Origin: Paracentrotus lividus
Taxonomy: Eukaryota; Echinodermata; Echinoidea; Camarodonta; Echinidae
Length of the DNA: 64,000 bases
Assembly (NCBI GenBank): GCA_940671915.1
Contig: CALNVZ010000218.1
Coordinates: 495,345 to 559,344, forward strand
Direction of reading: 5' to 3'
Shown here piece by piece: positions 1 through 11,900 of the stretch; the first letter of the stretch is position 1; every line of letters starts with the position of its first letter. Position numbers and translations under genes: made by a program. The notes under the pieces were generated by a model. That model worked only from the letters and a program-made list of their open reading frames with translations. It was not told the origin of the DNA and made no database searches.

Positions 1-2782
1 ACGTGATCGGACTGTTCCGAAGTCAGGTGGACTGGCTTCGGTGAAACATCAACAGACGATGGACACAAGATCTGGTTGAGAGGAAAAACTACATCAACGT
101 GGTTGTCGCATCATAGTAGGAGAGAGATAATCAACAGTGTCATCAGTTGTACCCCGTCTCGAGCAGACTCATCTCTATCCGTATTGCTGCACAGCCACAC
201 AACTTAACTATCATACAGGTCTATGCCCCTACTACTTCACATGACGACGAAAAGTAGAGGAGTTTTTAATGAAGAAACTAAATTCCTCATAGACAAAGTA
301 CCAAAGAAGGACATACTAATAGTTTTAGGTGATTGGAAGCTAAAGTTGGCGCAGATTCCTACCAGGACTGGGCAGGAACGCTGGAAATGGCTTTGGTGAA
401 ACCAATGACAGAAGGTAGATCAGCTCCTGAGTTTGCTAGAAGTCACCATCTAACATTAGCAAATACACTCCACCCTCATAAGCCATCTAAGAACTACACT
501 TGCACTCACTCGGATGGAATGTGCACAACCAGATCGACTATCCTGGCTCCACAGCGATAACAAGTCCAGCATCACAAAGGCAATACAGAACATTCCCTGG
601 TGCTGATATTGGCAGCGACCACGACCTTTGTGATGGCAACATCAAACTTAAGCTGGACTCAAACGTCGAAAGAGGTCGTATTTGTTTGACTTGGCAAACT
701 GAAAATCCCCAAATTGCAAGAGGTGTTCCAGGCCAAGTGGGTGGGAAGTTTCGCAAGCCCTCAACATCATTGACTGCGACATTGATACACTCTCAACAAC
801 ATCAAAGAACCCTAATCACAACAGCTGACGAGGTGCTGGGTAAGAAACGAAGAAAATCAAGCCTTGGTCACAAATGAGTTCTTGACCCTATGTGACAACA
901 GACGAGAGCTGAGAAAGAGAAGCATAAGAACATGAAACGAGGAAAAAATACCAACAAGCGAACAAAGAAGTTAGGAGGAAAATGAAAGCCAGCGAAAGAA
1001 GATTGGATAGAACAGCAGTGTTTCCTCATGGAAGGGAGTTTTGTGAAACAGGGAAAAGTAAGGAGGCCTAATAAGACCCTTAAGGCTCTCAACAAAGACC
1101 AATCAGCCAAGATCGACTGTCATCGAAGATAAAGATGGTAATCTCCTACAAACAACGATGATGTTCCACAAGAGATGGACAGAATACTGTAAACGGTCTG
1201 TACAACCTATGAGCTTTCATATCCAGATCCAGTACAAAGGTGGAAGTGGAAGCAGCAGTGAAGAGTCCTCAAAGCAGGCAAATCAACCAGGCGTGGGACA
1301 ACGTACCTGCTGAGTTACACTGAAAAATGAGGAGAATCGATCAAGTTACACTCTCTGCAAAAAATCTGGAAACAGAAGAAATGGCCAAAGGAGTGGACAC
1401 AGTCACTGGTGATTCCGCTTCCTAAGAAGGGTCAATCTAAAACTAAATGCCAAAATTACAGAACTATGCCTTATTAGCCATCCCCAGCAAGGTCCTGCTG
1501 CCGTGTTATCCTTAACCGACTGAAATCCAAGGCAAGAGGAACTACTTTCAGAGAGATGATATTATAGGGGTCGGAGCACTGTGGAACAATTTCAACTGTA
1601 GGTCCTCATTGAAAACACCTACAACATCAGAAGGACCCTGTTCCATAATTCTCATTGACTTCAAGAAAGCCTTCTGACAGAGTTTTGGCTATGATGGTCT
1701 CCTGGCAAGTCCTCAGAGGATTCAACATCGACGAGGGGCTAGTTCAAGTCATCCAAGCCCTTTACGAAACACTCAAGCAGCAATCAGTGCTTTTAAAAAC
1801 ATGGCAAGGAGAGTCTTTCCAAACAACTGTTGGTGTAAGGCAGGGGTGCCTCCTTTCCCCTGTTCTTTTTCAATCTCTTTCTGGACAAATTAATGTTGGA
1901 CCCCTCGAGGAAGGCAGACTTCCCATATCATTGGTGGAAGGCCCTGTCTGCAATCTTCGCTTGCAGATGACATTGACTTGAATGGGCAGTACAAGGGAAT
2001 TTGCAAGATCTCACACCAAGACTTGACTCGAGAGCCAGGGCTTATGGCATGGAAGTCAGCACAGAAAAGTCGAAAGGTCATCGGTTAAACGAGCACTAAG
2101 AACATTAATGTCAACATCACCATGAATGGCGAATCCTTGCAAGAAGTTACAGCTTCAAAATACCTAGGAGCAACACTATCGAAAGATGGCACTGCACAGC
2201 AAGAGATTCGTATCAAGGATTGCTACAGCCACTGCAGCTATGGCAAGGCTATCCAGGATCTGGAAGAGTAATATCCAATTCTTTTCACGTCAAATTCAAG
2301 CTGTACCAAGGCCCTTGTTGTCTCATCTCTTCTCTATGGTTGTGAGGCATGGACACTTCAGAAGGAGACCGAAACGAAGAATACAGGCTTTTGAAACTAA
2401 TGCCTGAGGAAGCTACTTTGCATCTCCTACAGAGAGCACAAAACCAATGATTATGTATTAAACCACAGTCAGAACTTGGTGGCCCCCACAACGTCTACTC
2501 GCACCGTGAAAACGACGTAAGCTAGCATGGTTTGGTCACCTCACCCGACACACAGCCTGTCAAAAACCATTCTACAAAGGCACAGTTGAAGGTGGACGCA
2601 GAAGAGGACGTCCAAAAGACAGCTGGATGGAAAATGTAAAGACATGGACAGATATGACAATGCAAGAACTGCTGTCGACTACAACTGACAGGAAGGCATG
2701 GATGAAAAAATGTGCTTCTTCGGCTCTCAAATCCCCCCAACGACTCCGGAAGAGTCAAGGGATTGAGTGAGTGAGTGAGTTT
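1..2782 (+). mobile_element. Decayed non-LTR (LINE-type) retrotransposon, 5' end outside window
   Basis: Frame-broken coding remnants run in LINE order. An endonuclease part comes first: a GDW..AKVGAD-like motif near 330-352 and a SDHDL motif near 615-632. A reverse transcriptase follows: VRQGCLLSPVLF near 1835-1872, a LADD catalytic box at 1960-1971 in a different frame, and a KYLGATLS block near 2158. Last is a basic C-terminal region, GGRRRGRPKDSW, near 2590. The remnants switch frame repeatedly, so the copy is dead. The 3' end is a short TGAG repeat at 2763-2780, a common simple-repeat tail in such elements. Family assignment within LINEs is not made. Confidence 0.85.
1655..1981 (+). pseudogene. 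Reverse transcriptase fragment of the LINE
   Basis: An open stretch of about 108 codons covers the RT fingers/palm region, including the VRQGCLLSPVLF motif. It is terminated by a frameshift just before the conserved LADDID catalytic box, which lies in another frame at 1960-1977. Sequence on both sides is LINE-like in other frames, so this is a fragment of a dead copy, not a gene. Confidence 0.8.
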
Positions 2783-2903
2783 ATTGCTATATGTTCCATC
2801 CGTTAATAATCCCTCTATTGAGATAAAAACTATACTTTTTGTGCTTCTTAGAAGTTGATTTCATTTAAAATTTATTCTCCTTTGTGTACCATGTCAAAAT
2901 ACG

Positions 2904-3230
2904 TTATGATAGTATCTCACTTCGCTCAGACGGGGTTGAGACGGATTTGGGACTACTTTGAGACGGTTTTCAGACAGTTTTGAAACTTGTCGCGGAGACG
3001 TCTATATAGTACCAACGACGTTTCATGAAACTCTGGAATCTCAAAACCGTCTCACAATAGTCCCAAATCCGCCTCAGGGAGGTGTCCGCGACAGAAAAAA
3101 AAATATCGAAACTTTCTTATTTCGTCGCGAAAATGATACTATTTTCCCGTCGCGGAGACGTCTCTGAGACGGATTTGGTACTACAAATCCGTCTCCAACC
3201 CGTCTCCGTGAAATGAAATACCACCATAAG
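2904..3230. mobile_element. MITE-like inverted-repeat element
   Basis: Both ends carry long imperfect inverted repeats. The left arm is 2904-2955 and the right arm about 3178-3230, sharing a GAGACGGATTTG core and outer TTATG...CATAA ends. The GAGACGG / CCGTCTC motif also recurs internally. No coding capacity is seen. It lies directly downstream of the LINE fragment. Confidence 0.7.
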
Positions 3231-3550
3231 CCTACTCGCCTCTTTTCTCCAGAGTTTCTGTATTCAAACGTTTAATCCTATTTCCTGCACATACATGTAT
3301 GGTCTCACCTATTTGACATGCTCAATCATCTTCTTGGCGTCTGTTGATGCCTTCCATAGTCAAATCTTAACATATCCGCCCTTCTTTAGGATTCGTATTT
3401 GAAATCGAGCATGAAACGCTTTAGGATTGTTTGCTGTGGTTTGTGATCACACCCATTCAAAGTCACGTGATAGTTGCAGGGGGTAATGCGATGGTCACAA
3501 CAGGTCGAAGGCTACGTGGCACGTGCGTGCATGGAGTAGCTTGCATTACA

Positions 3551-3642
3551 GTAGCGGATTCAGCCATACGTCACCAAATTGAAATTATCGGCTCATGCCC
3601 TAACACAATAGAGCCGCTATTATCCCCAGACAACATGGCATG
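3551..3642 (-). repeat. Short palindromic MITE, copy 1 of 3
   Basis: A palindromic element of about 90 bp with AATAGCGG / CCGCTATT ends and an inner GTGACGTATGGCTG block. It recurs in opposite orientation at 56,668-56,758, and more diverged at 43,362-43,436. It is the only thing recognised between 3,231 and 3,957. Confidence 0.6.
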
Positions 3643-3957
3643 CACAATCTATTGGAATTGGAATCATGGATCCGCGCCTGCATTGCATGCCGATTTGCCT
3701 ATTTTATGTGGCCTTCGGTAGGAAAGGTATTATAAAAACCTCATGCGTGTAGTACCTGCACGTGTGTCACTGAAAAGAAAATACATGCGACATAGATTTT
3801 CTACGAAATGAAGCCCTTGTGGGCCAATTTTCTGCGATTCCTACGTTTCCGTAGGAAAAATATTGTAAGAACCTCGTGCATATAGTAACTGCAACGTGCG
3901 TGTTTAAAAAAAAAAAGTTCGGGCGTCGTACTTTCCTACATAATTCCTAGTCATAAT

Positions 3958-4155
3958 TATGTACGACGCTTGGCCAACGCGCAGTATGCACTGGGTGAGC
4001 GTTACTCATCCGTCGAGTGCGCTTCGCCAACGATATGCATTCGTTGCGTATGTTAATATGTGTTGTCTATGTATACATTCTGTGTTCGCGTTGTCGGCAA
4101 TTTTTACAAATTTCAATGAGCTGGTCTTGCGTTGTGTACATGTGACTGCCGCATA
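3958..4155 (+). repeat. 200-bp dispersed repeat, copy A
   Basis: This segment, from TACGACGC to TACATGTGACTGCCGCAT, matches 5,078-5,280 over its whole length with scattered differences. Copy B sits inside an element with terminal inverted repeats. Copy A lacks recognisable ends, so it is probably a truncated relative. Confidence 0.75.
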
Positions 4156-5032
4156 AAGAGTTGCACGCTGCACGTATGGTCTGTTGTGACCATTGCCTTA
4201 AAAACACTCAATGAGTATACCCCCTCTAGCTGGTTGATGGTAGATGCACACCATTTCGTTTATTCACATTGTGCAAACACAACGAGAACGTTTTTGTTTT
4301 CATTGACTACATTGCATGTGTACCTGAACATTTCGAGCATTGGATGCCCCAAAACAAGCCAGTGGGCTTGGATATGTAAAACTAACTTGGACGAGGAAAC
4401 TCCCAGCTTGAATTCAACCTCTCCATGATGTCTGTATTTGGGCCATGTGTGTGTTGTAAGACTTACCCAAGTACATATCCGACACGCGCTGACTTAACCT
4501 GTCTCTTTCTTTCGTTTGAGCCAGAAAGGCCTTCATTCATATCTGTTTCCCAAAGGCTTTTAAATATATAGGCTACTCTAAATTTTCTAATGCGTCTCTA
4601 TTTAACATTTGATCAAACGAGGGGTCTTCTAAAGTTTACTCGTGGACCCACTGTAGAGAAACGAATCAAACTGAGCCGATCTCTAAAGTTAAAATACACG
4701 TGAACTTGAAATTAAGTAAGTACTCCTTTTCAAATTTTCCATGTTATAACGGGTGACGACAAACGTGCGCAGTAAGAACCAGGAGATCGTTGAACTTTTA
4801 TTTACTACAATAAATAATGCAACTCTCTTAGACTTCTATATCCCAACCACCACCACCCCATCCCTCCATTCAAAATGGAACCATCTTCTATAGAAGCATG
4901 ATCCATCACACCATCTGATCTTGATGGATGAGACAGTTGTATCGAGAGAAATTAGCCATTCCATCTATTGCCTCAAGGTGTTTGTGAAAGCCGCTATGGT
5001 CTTCATGACTGCATAGTAGCCATTCACACTTA
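4156..5032. other. Intergenic, nothing recognised
   Basis: AT-rich single-copy-looking sequence between the two 200-bp repeat copies. No coding signal, long repeat or RNA gene was recognised. Confidence 0.5.
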
Positions 5033-5366
5033 TAGCCAAGTCGCACCAGTGAAACCGACCCCTAATAGCGCAGTCACATGTACGACGCATGGCACACGCA
5101 CAGTATGCGCTGGATGTGCGTTACTCATTCGTCGAGGGCGCTATGCCAACGCTGTGCATTCGTTGCGTACTTTAATACGTGTTGTCTTTGTATACGCTCT
5201 GTTTGCGCGTTGTCGGCATTTTTTTTCTTCTAAATTTAAATGCGCTGGTCTTGAGTTGTGTACATGTGACTGCCGCATATAGCCTACCACCAGCTTGCCA
5301 TTCATGTACCGGTAATGTAATATTTTGTTCGGTTCGGGGTCGGTTTCACTGGTGTGACTCGGTTAC
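5033..5366. mobile_element. Inverted-repeat element containing 200-bp repeat copy B
   Basis: About 28-bp terminal inverted repeats face each other. The left end contains CACCAGTGAAACCGACCCC and the right end its complement GGGGTCGGTTTCACTGGTGT. The interior 5,078-5,280 is copy B of the 200-bp repeat seen at 3,958. No transposase reading frame is present, so this looks non-autonomous. Confidence 0.75.
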
Positions 5367-6060
5367 TAGGCTGACCATTAAAACAAGAGATCTGACGATC
5401 TCGATCTATTGCCATTCAAATTTCTCATCTCAACACTCCTCGCTTTTAATGATTGAAAAACAACGTCAAAATGTGACGATTTTCATTCCTTCTGAAGCTC
5501 CAGTTTCTCGTCCTGGTCAAATTCCTTCGGAAGCTTCATGTATGTCATTGAGTACATCACATTAATAACTATCAAATATTCCATTAGAGGATTTATACCG
5601 ATCTTTAGCCATCAATAGCGACGGAGACCTTAATATTGAGCTTCAATTGATTTTTGTCTTTAAGTGAAAAGGGGAGAATGAGAGAAAAACAGAAAACAAT
5701 TGGAGTATAAGTCAATGATTTCATAATACGCAAATACGGAAATCGAATTGTCATGGTCGGTCACATTTAGAAGTTGAGGTTAATGGTATATACTTCCTTT
5801 TTGTAAATTTCTCACAGCTCTAGTGACACATTTTTCACCCAAAAAAATTTGTGAAAGTACCCAACTACTCCCCTCGGGCTTAAAAATGGTAAATGTCCAG
5901 TCCAATGATAGTCAGGTTTTGGGACTCAAACACCAGACTTTGCGACGAACTGTCGGTTTTGACTTTCCACCAGATTTCTCCAACGCTTTGAAAAGTTGTC
6001 AAATCCTTGACCTTAATTATTCAACACTTTACACCTGTTAAGACAAGTATGATCTACCGA
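5367..6060. other. Intergenic, nothing recognised
   Basis: No coding, RNA or repeat signal was recognised. Short open frames here have no family resemblance. Confidence 0.5.
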
Positions 6061-7040
6061 GTGGTATGTCTTTACGCTTGGATGAACACGACGCATTGTT
6101 TGCGAACATGCAAATTTCGATTTGTGCCAGGGTGGGGATGAAATTGAAACAACAAAAGCTGACAAAAAGCAACTTCATCATGAATAAAATAGCATAACTT
6201 TTTTTACGAAAATGTCTTCCGCTTAATAACTTGACAGGGGTGTTGTTACACATATTGACTACACAGAGCTACCAAGTCTCACGCATCTTGCGTGAGAATC
6301 ACGCATTTCGAGTCCGTCTCACGATCTCACGCAGAACACCCCATTTCTCACGCAAAATGAGAAAATGTAGCATTATTATAATTTTTTAAAACCATTTTTT
6401 AGTCTCAAAACCCTAAATATCGGCAGTTTTGTCGCGCATCAATCCCTGTGAGTGCGATGTTTTCAAGCAGGCGATCGTTATATGCAAGATAGCTTATTAC
6501 GTGAAACATGTGTAGCGTGCGCGCGAGCCTCCTTTGTGTACAAATTACTAATGCGCGCGCACATTTGGTAACGCGCGCCGCGTGCGCACTGCTTTCAAAC
6601 ACGATGTTAATGATCTCACGCAATTTTTTATTTTGAACTTGGCATCTCTGACTACATTTTGTATAAAAATTAGATTGACTCGTCAAGTAATGCTCGAATG
6701 AGTACACATCAAAGAATAAATTGCCACTGACAGACCTAAAAAGGCCTCCTGATACTTTTGAAAAGAGATTATTTTGTCTTTGACGTGTGCTCACTCATGC
6801 CTGACTCTACAGATTTATCTCATTTTCATACAAAATGTAATCGATGTGTGTAAAAACACCCCTGCCACGTTATTAAGCGGAAGACATTTTCGTTAAAAAG
6901 TTATGCTATTTTATTCATGATGAAGATGCTTTTTTGTCAGCTTTTGTTGTTTCAATTTCATCCCCACCCTGGCACAATTCAAAATTTGCATGTTCGCAAA
7001 CAATGCGTCGTTTTCATCCAAGCGTAAAGATATACCACAC
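6061..7040. mobile_element. Foldback element with ~195-bp inverted arms
   Basis: Left arm 6,061-6,254 and right arm 6,844-7,040 are nearly perfect reverse complements: GTGGTAT...CTTTACGC at the outer ends, and CAGGGGTGT next to a TACACA run at the inner ends. The loop holds a nested smaller element at 6,264-6,650. No transposase is visible. Arms this long would form a stable foldback. Confidence 0.8.
6264..6650. mobile_element. Nested 387-bp element with repeated TCTCACGCA motif
   Basis: The ends read CAGAG...CTCTG with a longer imperfect inverted repeat (CAGAGCTACCAAGT against its complement). Direct repeats ACTACA flank it at 6,258-6,263 and 6,651-6,656. The 9-bp motif TCTCACGCA occurs at 6,277, 6,325, 6,346 and 6,614, inverted at 6,289, and degenerate near 6,298 and 6,317. 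Small CAGNG-type ends are seen in hAT elements; assignment is tentative. Confidence 0.6.
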
Positions 7041-7381
7041 AAAAATGGTACCAGAAGATGCGGGAGGAGTTACTCTTTCAGAATATGTAAAATAATTTAG
7101 GGTTTATAAATTGGTTTTCTTTTTATCGACATTTTTCTAGGTGTAAAGTTTTTTTTTTGACTCACTCGGTATAAGAGGTTTCTCGTTGAGAATGATTTCC
7201 TTGCGATGTCCAGTCCGCCTCAGGTTATTCCTGTAGCCTTGGCCTGAGGAAGATTCTGACCGCTGACTCGTGGTCACTTAACCACCTCCGACCACAGCGG
7301 TCAATCGAATTCAAGTTCATACCTTCCGTGCTATTAACCTAATCACGCGACTTTTGAGGGCCAGAGAGGTGTAACTCATAA

Positions 7382-7523
7382 ACTGCAAAAAACGTGTTAA
7401 ATTGGTGCTAAATAAACACCATTGGTGTTTATATACTAGGAAAACACAACCATAAGAGTTGTCTTATATAAACACCAGTCGTGTTAAGTTAGCACCAATT
7501 TAACACCACCGTTTCTTGCAGTG
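7382..7523. mobile_element. MITE, 142 bp
   Basis: The ends are ACTGCAA...TTGCAGT, and the inverted repeat extends inward through GTGTTAAATTGGTGCTAA on both sides, followed by an inner AAACACC/GGTGTTT palindrome. It is non-coding. Confidence 0.75.
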
Positions 7524-7594
7524 TACTTATATATAATGACCTTCTGCATCTTACAAGACTTTTGTACACCTCTTTAACCACGCGCGATAGTTAG

Positions 7595-8149
7595 AGCCTT
7601 TGGAATTTTAATAACATTACGTGCCTAATTGAGAGGTCAATAGTTATTTGTATCTGCTTAATAATCATTCTATCTCATCCGAGTAACGTAATTGATAGGT
7701 CAAAAGTCATTATTTGTATCACCTTTAATAAAGATTGTAACACATCAGGGTAAATTGAGATGGATTTAGAGACATCACATGATAAAGATGTCCCAGTGAT
7801 ATCCAAAACGATATGCCCTCCACTTGTGTCTAGTTCACTATTATAAAGGAGACAGGTCGACCATAACTGAGGGGTCAATAGCTATTTTGTATCTTCTTGA
7901 TAATCATTCTATCTCATCCGAGTAACGTAATTAAGAGGTCAATAGTGATTTATTTGTATCTCCTTTGATAACGACTGTACAACTCAAAGTAGATTGATAT
8001 GGATTTGGAGACATATCACTTTCAGGTGATGCGCCAGTGATGCCCTCCTCTTGTCACTATGATTATGGGAGGCAGATAGACCTTTCGGAATGTTAATAAC
8101 TTAACCTGCTTTATTAAGAGGTCAATAGTTATCTGTATCTCCGTTAATA
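7595..8149 (+). repeat. Diverged direct-repeat block (~230-bp unit)
   Basis: Units containing AAGAGGTCAATAG, ATCATTCTATCTCATCCGAG and CCAGTGATGCCCTCC repeat at about 7,630, 7,880 and 8,090. The block is interrupted by inserted elements and resumes at 11,901, with a further weak copy near 12,660-12,770. This shows that the intervening 8,150-11,900 was inserted. Confidence 0.7.
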
Positions 8150-9221
8150 GGACCATTCTTGCTCACGTGTGTGACCGAAATTATGCAAAATCTTGACTTT
8201 AATTGGCTATAACTCTAACAATTTTAAAAATATACTGATTTATTGTTTATATCATGCTAATATATTTTGTTGGCAATCATTTGTAAATATTTTTTGATAT
8301 TTACAATATGCATGTTCAAGGTCAGAGGTCAAAAGAAGTGGGTCACGTGTGTGATTTCACAGAACGGCATGATTTTGAAAGTTCAATTTCATTTTGAAAT
8401 TCCTGTGAGTTTTAAAATGATAAAATGTTCTTATTGCTGTGAGATATGCATTATGGACCTGTTAACCAAAAATACCACTGGATAGGAGTCATCTTTCAAA
8501 TTTCTTTTTTAATCTATTATTTTATATCGTGATGTCGGGTCACGTGTGTGACCTATTGTAAATTGTACAGAAAAATGAATATATTATGTATTATGCAATA
8601 AATGTACATTTCGAGCAATTACTATATCCGCTGTGGTAAAAGATTTTATGAACTCAACCCTAGTCAGTCAATGGGGTGTTTTGGTAGCTGTCAAGACTGG
8701 GGGAGGGGCGGTTAGGGACGGGGGGCCATGATGCCCCCTATAAGATCTTGGCTGTTGATCGCGCGAGCGCGCCGAAAATTTGCACGATGGTAGTGTGTGA
8801 TATATACAATGAACACGGTTAATTGTTTCCATAATATATATTTATTTTTATGATTAATTATTGCTAATTTACGCATTGTACGAAGTCCATTTTTGTTCTA
8901 ATTGACAAACTACAGCTTCTGGATGCCTAATTTTGTGTTTGCATAATCTTTATAGGATTCCTAACAATTGTTACTTGGAAAAAATTTGATATCGAACTAA
9001 ATTCCTTGTGTATTTTATTTGTTTTATGAATTTCTTATTGTATTTCCTTGTTTTTTTTCGACCATTTGTTTTGTTTGTTTGTTTGTTTCTTTTTGTTGTT
9101 TTTTTTTTTTGTGTTTTTCGCAAAAAATATTGCAGAACCATTTTGGAGCATAATGATGCTAAAATAAATTAATTTCAGCCAATGAAGTGAAAATAATCAG
9201 AATTTATGACCGCCCCACCAG

Positions 9222-9760
9222 CGGGTCACGTGTTTGACCAATTTGTTTGCTAATTAATGTAAATTAAACTTGTCATGGATTCATATTAAGTGATATCCAA
9301 GGTACATTAAATCTGCTTTGATGAATAATTATAATATACCAGAGCCATGGTTAAGACGGGCTTAACACTTTTTGTGTTTTCTGGTTACTTGTGTGTGACA
9401 TTTGAGGGCAGTTAATTTCCAGGGTTGATTATCTTAATATAATCAATTTAACAACATTATTTTTGGGGGTTAGATTAAAGGAATAGAGGTAAATAATATA
9501 TAATGACAGTAATCCAAGTAAGGAAGTCAGCATATCCATTCCAGTCGGGGTTAAAAAAATTATATTTTTATTTACCGTTTTTCCATTTAATTATTTATGT
9601 TAATTTATGCAAATGAGCATGAACAATTGCAAAATCACGAAAAAACATCAGTTCATGAACTTCAGACATTGCTCTATTTGAATATGCAGCTTAAATCAAA
9701 AAGAAAAAATATTTTGTCCCCAATAGGTTTACTTTCAAAGAATGGCCCAATAGCTGGTCC
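9222..9760 (+). repeat. 535-bp tandem repeat, copy 1
   Basis: Starts with GGGTCACGTG and ends AAAGAATGGCCC. It is collinear over its full length with 9,803-10,338 (shared blocks include CATGG.TTCATATT, AACATTATTTTT and TTATGCAAATGAGCATGA), with many substitutions. Confidence 0.8.
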
Positions 9761-9802
9761 CTTTTTTTTAAGGCATGACATAGTTGGTCACACACGTGAC
9801 CG

Positions 9803-10338
9803 TGGGTCACGTGTGTGACCAATTTCAAAGTTAATTTAATAACTAAATTAAAAGCTGTCATGGCTTCATATTTGGTGAGATGCAAGGCACATTATATCTT
9901 AGCTTTGGAGAAAAAATTGTATAATGATAGAACCATGGTTTTCGGGGGCGTAAACTTTTCGTGTTTTGGGGTACGTGTGTGACATTGATGGCAATCAATT
10001 TCTTTAGTTAATTATCTTTAAAACAATCAATTCAACACCATTATTTTTCATTTAAATTTAAAGGAATGAAGTTAAAAAAAGGGTATAATGACAATATCAA
10101 AGTAAGGTGACCAGCATATGCATCAAGTCAGGGTCAAAGAAATGATATTTTACGTACCATTTTTCTATTCAAATTTTTTGCATGTTAATTTATGCAAATG
10201 AGCATGAAAAATTTGTAAAATTAAGATAAAAAATGCATTTCATGAAACTTCAGAAAATACTCTATATGAATGTGCAGCTTAAAACAAAAGGACAAACTTT
10301 ATTTTTTCCAAAAAGGTTCACTTTTCAAAGAATCGCCC
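9803..10338 (+). repeat. 535-bp tandem repeat, copy 2
   Basis: Second copy of the unit at 9,222. It is separated by a short linker holding an inverted copy of the CACGTG palindrome, so 9,786-9,820 is itself a near-perfect 35-bp palindrome. Confidence 0.8.
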
Positions 10339-10559
10339 AAAACACATCAAAGTAGGCTTATGCTAAAGTGTAGCGTTGTGGCGCGGCGGGCGCGTTGAAA
10401 AGTTGAAATAATCGACGAAAAAAAAAATAAGGTGTCTTGAAAGCGTCCTGCGAAAAAAGGAAAAGATTCAGGATCGATTTTGTGAAATTTTTGGAAATGG
10501 GAATGATTATCATTTCGGACTCGAGACTTTAGCATAAGCCCTTTTGTGGGATTAGTGTG

Positions 10560-10561
<2 letters not shown>

Positions 10562-10592
<31 letters not shown>
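10562..10592 (+). repeat. (TG)n microsatellite
   Basis: About 30 bp of near-uninterrupted TG dinucleotides inside the foldback element. Confidence 0.95.
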
Positions 10593-10600
<8 letters not shown>

Positions 10601-10718
10601 AAAATTGTGTGACTAATAGTTCCAAAACGATGAAAAGTTCGGTCGATCCTGTTTACGGCTATCGACAGCTATCGACATCGGCAGCAATCAGAAATCGCGA
10701 TGGGCTAGTCCTGGAGTG

Positions 10719-10850
10719 TATTTCATCAAAGGACTTGTCGGCCGTTTTATCCGACAAACTGTTATAAGCTACTGAAATGCTTGCATCTGATTGGCTGAGA
10801 GCAAATTTGTGGATAAAATTTGTTGGTATGACAAGTCATTTGATGAAATA
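10719..10850. mobile_element. MITE with TATTTCATCAAA ends
   Basis: TATTTCATCAAA and GACTTGTC at the left are mirrored by GACAAGTCATTTGATGAAATA at the right, with an inner GTCGG..TTTTATCCGAC palindrome. A related copy lies at about 37,178-37,300. Confidence 0.7.
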
Positions 10851-11404
10851 TTATAGAACAGAACATTGATTAGATATCAATACTTTGTAACTAGTGAATA
10901 TTGTTATCAGTTTATGTTACCTGCTGTTGGCAGCCCCCTTGGCTTCACCCTCCGCCATCTTGACCTTGTAGACTCTAGTCTAGGATCGATCAACAGTGCA
11001 CATCGGACATCGACATCGATACCCGAATTCGCTAATTAATTGGCAACTAGTATTTTTTTAGTAAAAACATGGGCGCACCCAGGACTTGACGACCCGGGCC
11101 AAATAGCTTTATATACTTTGGCGCCCTCTGCAATTTTGGCGCCCCCCTCCCAGGAGCTGACAATTAAGCCCCCCCCCCCAAAAAAAAAAAGTCATCAGCT
11201 CAAATTTGGCGCCCCTTAATTCTCCCACCCCAATGAATGTGGGGCTTATTTTACCAGCCTTTAATAATGAATAGGCAAATTAATGACATGCTAAATGTAG
11301 ATGTCATCTTTAGAAGATGTGAACACATACATTAGGTCGATATGGGTCTGTATTAATTGCCATTGCCCCGTATTATATGTTGAAGCTTATATTATCAGTT
11401 AAAT

Positions 11405-11441
11405 AATATTTCTATTAAGCAATAATATAATAATAATAATA

Positions 11442-11472
<31 letters not shown>

Positions 11473-11644
11473 TATAATAATGAAATAATAATAATAATAG
11501 TAATAATAATAATAATAAAAATTATCATTATTATTATTATCATTATTATAATAATAATATAATAATAATATAATATAATAATTAATAATAATAATATATA
11601 ATAATAATAATAATAAAAAATTTATCATTATTATATTATCATTA

Positions 11645-11687
<43 letters not shown>

Positions 11688-11693
11688 TATTAT
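11405..11693. repeat. (AAT/ATT)n microsatellite tract
   Basis: Nearly continuous AAT then ATT trinucleotides with interruptions. Apparent poly-Ile/Tyr/Asn reading frames here are artefacts of the repeat. Confidence 0.95.
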
Positions 11694-11900
11694 CCGGCCT
11701 TTGTACTCCAACAATGCCAGCCTCCTTAAATTCTATTTGTCTGGAAAGAACTTGAATTTCCAAAAATTTCACAAAAATCGATCCAGAATCTTTTTCTTTT
11801 TTCGTAGGACGCTTTCAAGACATCTTATTTTTTTTTCGTCGATTATTTCAACTTTTCAACGCGCCGCGCCGCGCCACAACGCTACACTTTAGCATAAGCC

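Larger units (their letters stand above)
8150..10338. mobile_element. Element rich in the palindrome GGTCACGTGTGTGACC
   Basis: The likely ends are GGACCATTCTT (8,150) and its approximate complement near 10,331-10,338. The 16-bp palindrome GGTCACGTGTGTGACC recurs at 8,161, 8,341, 8,538, 9,224, 9,786 (reverse) and 9,805, and degenerate at 9,970. The second half consists of two tandem copies of about 535 bp. No coding capacity was found. Exact termini are uncertain, but the host repeat block is cleanly split around it. Confidence 0.6.
10355..11900. mobile_element. hAT-like foldback element with 8-bp target duplication
   Basis: GGCTTATGCTAAAGTGTAGC at 10,355 is mirrored by its complement ending at 11,900; the arms match for about 150 bp. 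TCAAAGTA flanks both sides (10,347-10,354 and 11,901-11,908), and joining across it restores the host repeat unit. An 8-bp duplication is characteristic of hAT transposition. A further internal end (CTTTAGCATAAGCC at 10,536-10,549) suggests nested short copies. The interior holds TG and AAT microsatellites and another MITE; no transposase. Confidence 0.8.
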
